The notes under the pieces: generated by a model
The model's database searches: none
Told to the model about the DNA's origin: nothing
What the model saw: the letters and a program-made list of their open reading frames with translations, nothing else
Shown here: piece after piece, positions 5,350 through 6,851 of the stretch
Layout: every line of letters starts with the position of its first letter
Position numbering within the stretch: position 1 is the first letter of the stretch
Translations under genes and position numbers: made by a program
Origin: Gammaproteobacteria bacterium
GTDB lineage: Bacteria > Pseudomonadota > Gammaproteobacteria > Arenicellales > Poriferihabitantaceae
Reading direction: 5' to 3'
Length of the DNA: 6,851 bases
Assembly: GCA_024679435.1 (NCBI GenBank)
Contig: JAIBDK010000128.1
Coordinates: forward strand, 1-6,851

Positions 5350-6126
5350 TCAGGATTCAGCCAGAGATCTGGCCAATAAAAGATCTTCCCAAACATCGAG
5401 CTTGTCGCCGGGGTCTCTCAACAAATGAGCAGGATGATAAGTGGCAATCAGGGGTATTTGCCGTTCCCCATAACTGTGAATTATTTGTCGTAAATTTCGC
5501 AACGGTTCCTCGCTATCCAGCAGCAAATGTGCACTCGAGCATCCTAGCGTAACAATCACTTTTGGTTTAATAACTTCCAGTTGTTGCTTAAGATAGCGCG
5601 AACATTGAGATATTTCTTCAGGAAACGGAGCCCGGTTTTCAGGAGGCCGACATTTCACGCCATTAGTAATAAAAACCGCGGCCCGATCAACGCCGAGTGC
5701 TGCGATCATAGAATCCAGCATTTTTCCCGAGCTACCGACGAATGGCAAACCCTGAATATCCTCTTCCCTGCCGGGAGCTTCTCCCACAAATACCCAGTCA
5801 GCCACCGCACTGCCATGCCCCGGAACTACGTGGTTGCGCGTTCTGCTCAACCCACAATTGTGACAGCTTCGGATTCTATCTGCGATTGTATCGAGCGTTA
5901 AATCGGTAATCGAAACAGAAACACCATCTAATTCAGGTGTTTTCAACTGCTCTGCTTCAGACACACCTGAAACAGATTGGCCAAATTCAGATTGACTTGT
6001 TTCCGTCTTAGCAGACACTGCTGATTCCGGTTCGCTTTTCCGATTGTGTAATGGGTCACGAAAGCTCCAGACATCGATTCCCATTTTCCTGAGAATTTCT
6101 AATTTACGCGTATCCAGTTGAGACAT
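5350..6126 (-). CDS. Family-4 uracil-DNA glycosylase with a psi (HolD)-like N-terminal peptide
   Basis: A 258-residue protein. Residues about 80-255 form an iron-sulfur uracil-DNA glycosylase of family 4 (UDGa), which removes uracil from DNA to begin base-excision repair. The four likely [4Fe-4S] ligands are C88 and C91 (CHNC), C159 (NGVKCRPPENR) and C175. Motif 1 is GEAPGREED (115-123), then GLPFVG (126-131); motif 2 is YHPAHLLR (230-237) with the active-site His. Before the domain, residues 1-25 contain LRKMGIDVWSFRDP, resembling the E. coli DNA polymerase III psi N-terminus (LQQLGITQWSLRRP, from memory), and residues 26-78 are a Ser/Glu-rich, probably disordered linker. The start is ATG at 6126, with only a weak AGG upstream. 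The gene lies 23 bases after pssA and 22 before rimI, the position of holD in E. coli. Glycosylase family is confident; the replisome link is inferred. Confidence 0.92.
   Translation of the reverse strand: MSQLDTRKLEILRKMGIDVWSFRDPLHNRKSEPESAVSAKTETSQSEFGQSVSGVSEAEQLKTPELDGVSVSITDLTLDTIADRIRSCHNCGLSRTRNHVVPGHGSAVADWVFVGEAPGREEDIQGLPFVGSSGKMLDSMIAALGVDRAAVFITNGVKCRPPENRAPFPEEISQCSRYLKQQLEVIKPKVIVTLGCSSAHLLLDSEEPLRNLRQIIHSYGERQIPLIATYHPAHLLRDPGDKLDVWEDLLLARSLAES
6052..6093 (-). other. Segment coding for a psi-like clamp-loader-binding peptide
   Basis: This codes residues 12-25 of the glycosylase, LRKMGIDVWSFRDP. Aligned without gaps to residues 9-22 of E. coli psi as I recall them (LQQLGITQWSLRRP), 7 of 14 residues are identical (L, G, I, W, S, R, P), including the Trp. 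In E. coli this N-terminal psi peptide binds the collar of the DnaX clamp loader. Function here is inferred from this resemblance and from position next to rimI. Confidence 0.55.
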
Positions 6127-6149
6127 ATATAACGGCGCGAACCTATGAA

Positions 6150-6851
6150 CTAAGGACTCTTTTCGGAAAATTTTGTGGCGTTCGTCTCATCGTCCTCGTC
6201 ATCGTCCTCGTCAGGCAAAAATGCCGGGCTCTCTTCCTCCCCTTTACGCCATCGCAAAACAAGCCCAACCGGACCCGAAATCGCATAGACCAATGCCATC
6301 AGAAAAAGAATTCGAGGCGGATCAAATGAAATGAGAACTATGCTGGCGACAATCGCTAAAAGCACATAAAACGGAATTTTGTGCTTGGGATCAAAATCCT
6401 TGAAACTGCGATACTTGATATTACTCACCATTAGCAAGGACATAAGGATTGTTACCAGAGCACTGAGCCATGCAAGGGACTCTCCGGATATCCCAGTGAC
6501 ATGAAAATTCCACACCCAAAAAACCACGAATGCGGCAGCCGCAGGGCAGGCTAATCCATAAAAGTAACGGTTATCTTTAACCGTTAAAGTGTTGAATCTA
6601 GCCAATCGTAATGCGGTGGCCGCTGCGTACAGAAAACCCACCAGCCAGCCGACCTTACCGAGATACTGTAGTGACCAGAAATATATAATCATTCCGGGTG
6701 CAACACCCGACGAAATAACATCAACCAAACTATCGTATTCCTTGCCAAAATCGCTTGCTGTGTTGGTCCAGCGCGCAACACGGCCATCCAGACCATCCAT
6801 AATTATGGCGATAAAAACGGCACTGGCCGCCTGAGAAAAGTTGCCCTGAGA
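6150..6851 (-). CDS. pssA: CDP-diacylglycerol-serine O-phosphatidyltransferase, type II, 5' end cut off by the window edge
   Basis: The frame is open to the right edge, so the gene starts outside the window; an internal Met in the catalytic motif (codon ending at 6800) is not the start. The 233 visible residues belong to the integral-membrane CDP-alcohol phosphatidyltransferase family, which joins serine to CDP-diacylglycerol to make phosphatidylserine, precursor of phosphatidylethanolamine. The complete signature D-G-x2-A-R-x8-G-x3-D-x3-D is present (DGRVAR, then G, EYD and LVD), holding the metal and CDP-binding Asp residues, with the last Asp as probable base. At least five hydrophobic membrane segments follow, with ALRLARFN after the second, as in other PssA proteins. 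This is the Bacillus/Pseudomonas-type enzyme, not the phospholipase-D-like PssA of E. coli. The C-terminus is a strongly acidic tail (DEDDDEDDE) that may lie in the cytoplasm. It leads the UDG-rimI operon. Confidence 0.92.
   Translation of the reverse strand, partial: SQGNFSQAASAVFIAIIMDGLDGRVARWTNTASDFGKEYDSLVDVISSGVAPGMIIYFWSLQYLGKVGWLVGFLYAAATALRLARFNTLTVKDNRYFYGLACPAAAAFVVFWVWNFHVTGISGESLAWLSALVTILMSLLMVSNIKYRSFKDFDPKHKIPFYVLLAIVASIVLISFDPPRILFLMALVYAISGPVGLVLRWRKGEEESPAFLPDEDDDEDDETNATKFSEKSP
6188..6211. repeat. 12-base tandem repeat, two copies, in the 3' end of pssA
   Basis: The unit CATCGTCCTCGT occurs twice back to back (6188-6199 and 6200-6211), and partial GTC-rich copies flank it. 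It codes the acidic Asp/Glu tail of PssA on the minus strand. The unit is a multiple of three, so gain or loss of a copy would change tail length without a frameshift. Confidence 0.85.

Noticed and set aside
5328..5396. Longer RimI start at the ATG at 5396
   Set aside because: It overlaps the glycosylase gene by 47 bases, adds an N-terminus unlike RimI and lacks a Shine-Dalgarno, whereas the ATG at 5327 has AGGGAA directly upstream and gives the normal length.
6150..6800. Complete pssA starting at the Met before DGLDGR
   Set aside because: That Met is within the catalytic motif; the open frame continues upstream to the window edge with a family-like sequence, so the gene is truncated by the window, not short.
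1..6851. Defence system, prophage, insertion sequence or CRISPR array
   Set aside because: No repeats with spacers, no transposase, integrase or effector domains; all confident genes are housekeeping families.

Overview
The window looks like ordinary chromosome from a gammaproteobacterium, plausibly an environmental or marine lineage (inference). The evidence is the set of recognisable families: YajQ, a cytosolic-type malate dehydrogenase, an MltD lipoprotein with two LysM domains, RimI, a family-4 uracil-DNA glycosylase and a type II phosphatidylserine synthase. I see no insertion sequence, phage gene, tRNA, rRNA or CRISPR array. No gene-free stretch exceeds about 205 bases.

Layout from left to right. 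The 5' part of yajQ (minus strand) runs off the left edge. After a gap of about 195 bases comes a tight minus-strand pair: a family 2 glycosyltransferase whose 3' end overlaps a small nucleoside-phosphorylase-fold protein. About 205 bases upstream of that pair ends a complete mdh gene, also minus. mdh is divergent from mltD (plus), and the 182-base gap between them holds candidate promoters for both. mltD converges on a minus-strand operon that enters from the right edge: pssA (5' end missing), a family-4 uracil-DNA glycosylase, then rimI, with gaps of only 23 and 22 bases.

Functionally this is core physiology: the TCA cycle (mdh), cell-wall turnover (mltD), phospholipid synthesis (pssA), base-excision repair (UDG), ribosomal protein acetylation (rimI), a nucleotide-binding regulator (yajQ), and a less understood glycosyltransferase/nucleosidase pair.

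The most interesting point is the uracil-DNA glycosylase. Its N-terminal 25 residues resemble the N-terminal clamp-loader-binding peptide of the DNA polymerase III psi subunit (HolD), followed by a Ser/Glu-rich linker and then the glycosylase domain. The gene sits immediately upstream of rimI, where E. coli has holD. This suggests a glycosylase tethered to the replisome, perhaps in place of or alongside psi. A second point is that mltD has no Shine-Dalgarno sequence, and a good sigma70-like promoter lies so close to its only possible start codon that the mRNA could be leaderless.
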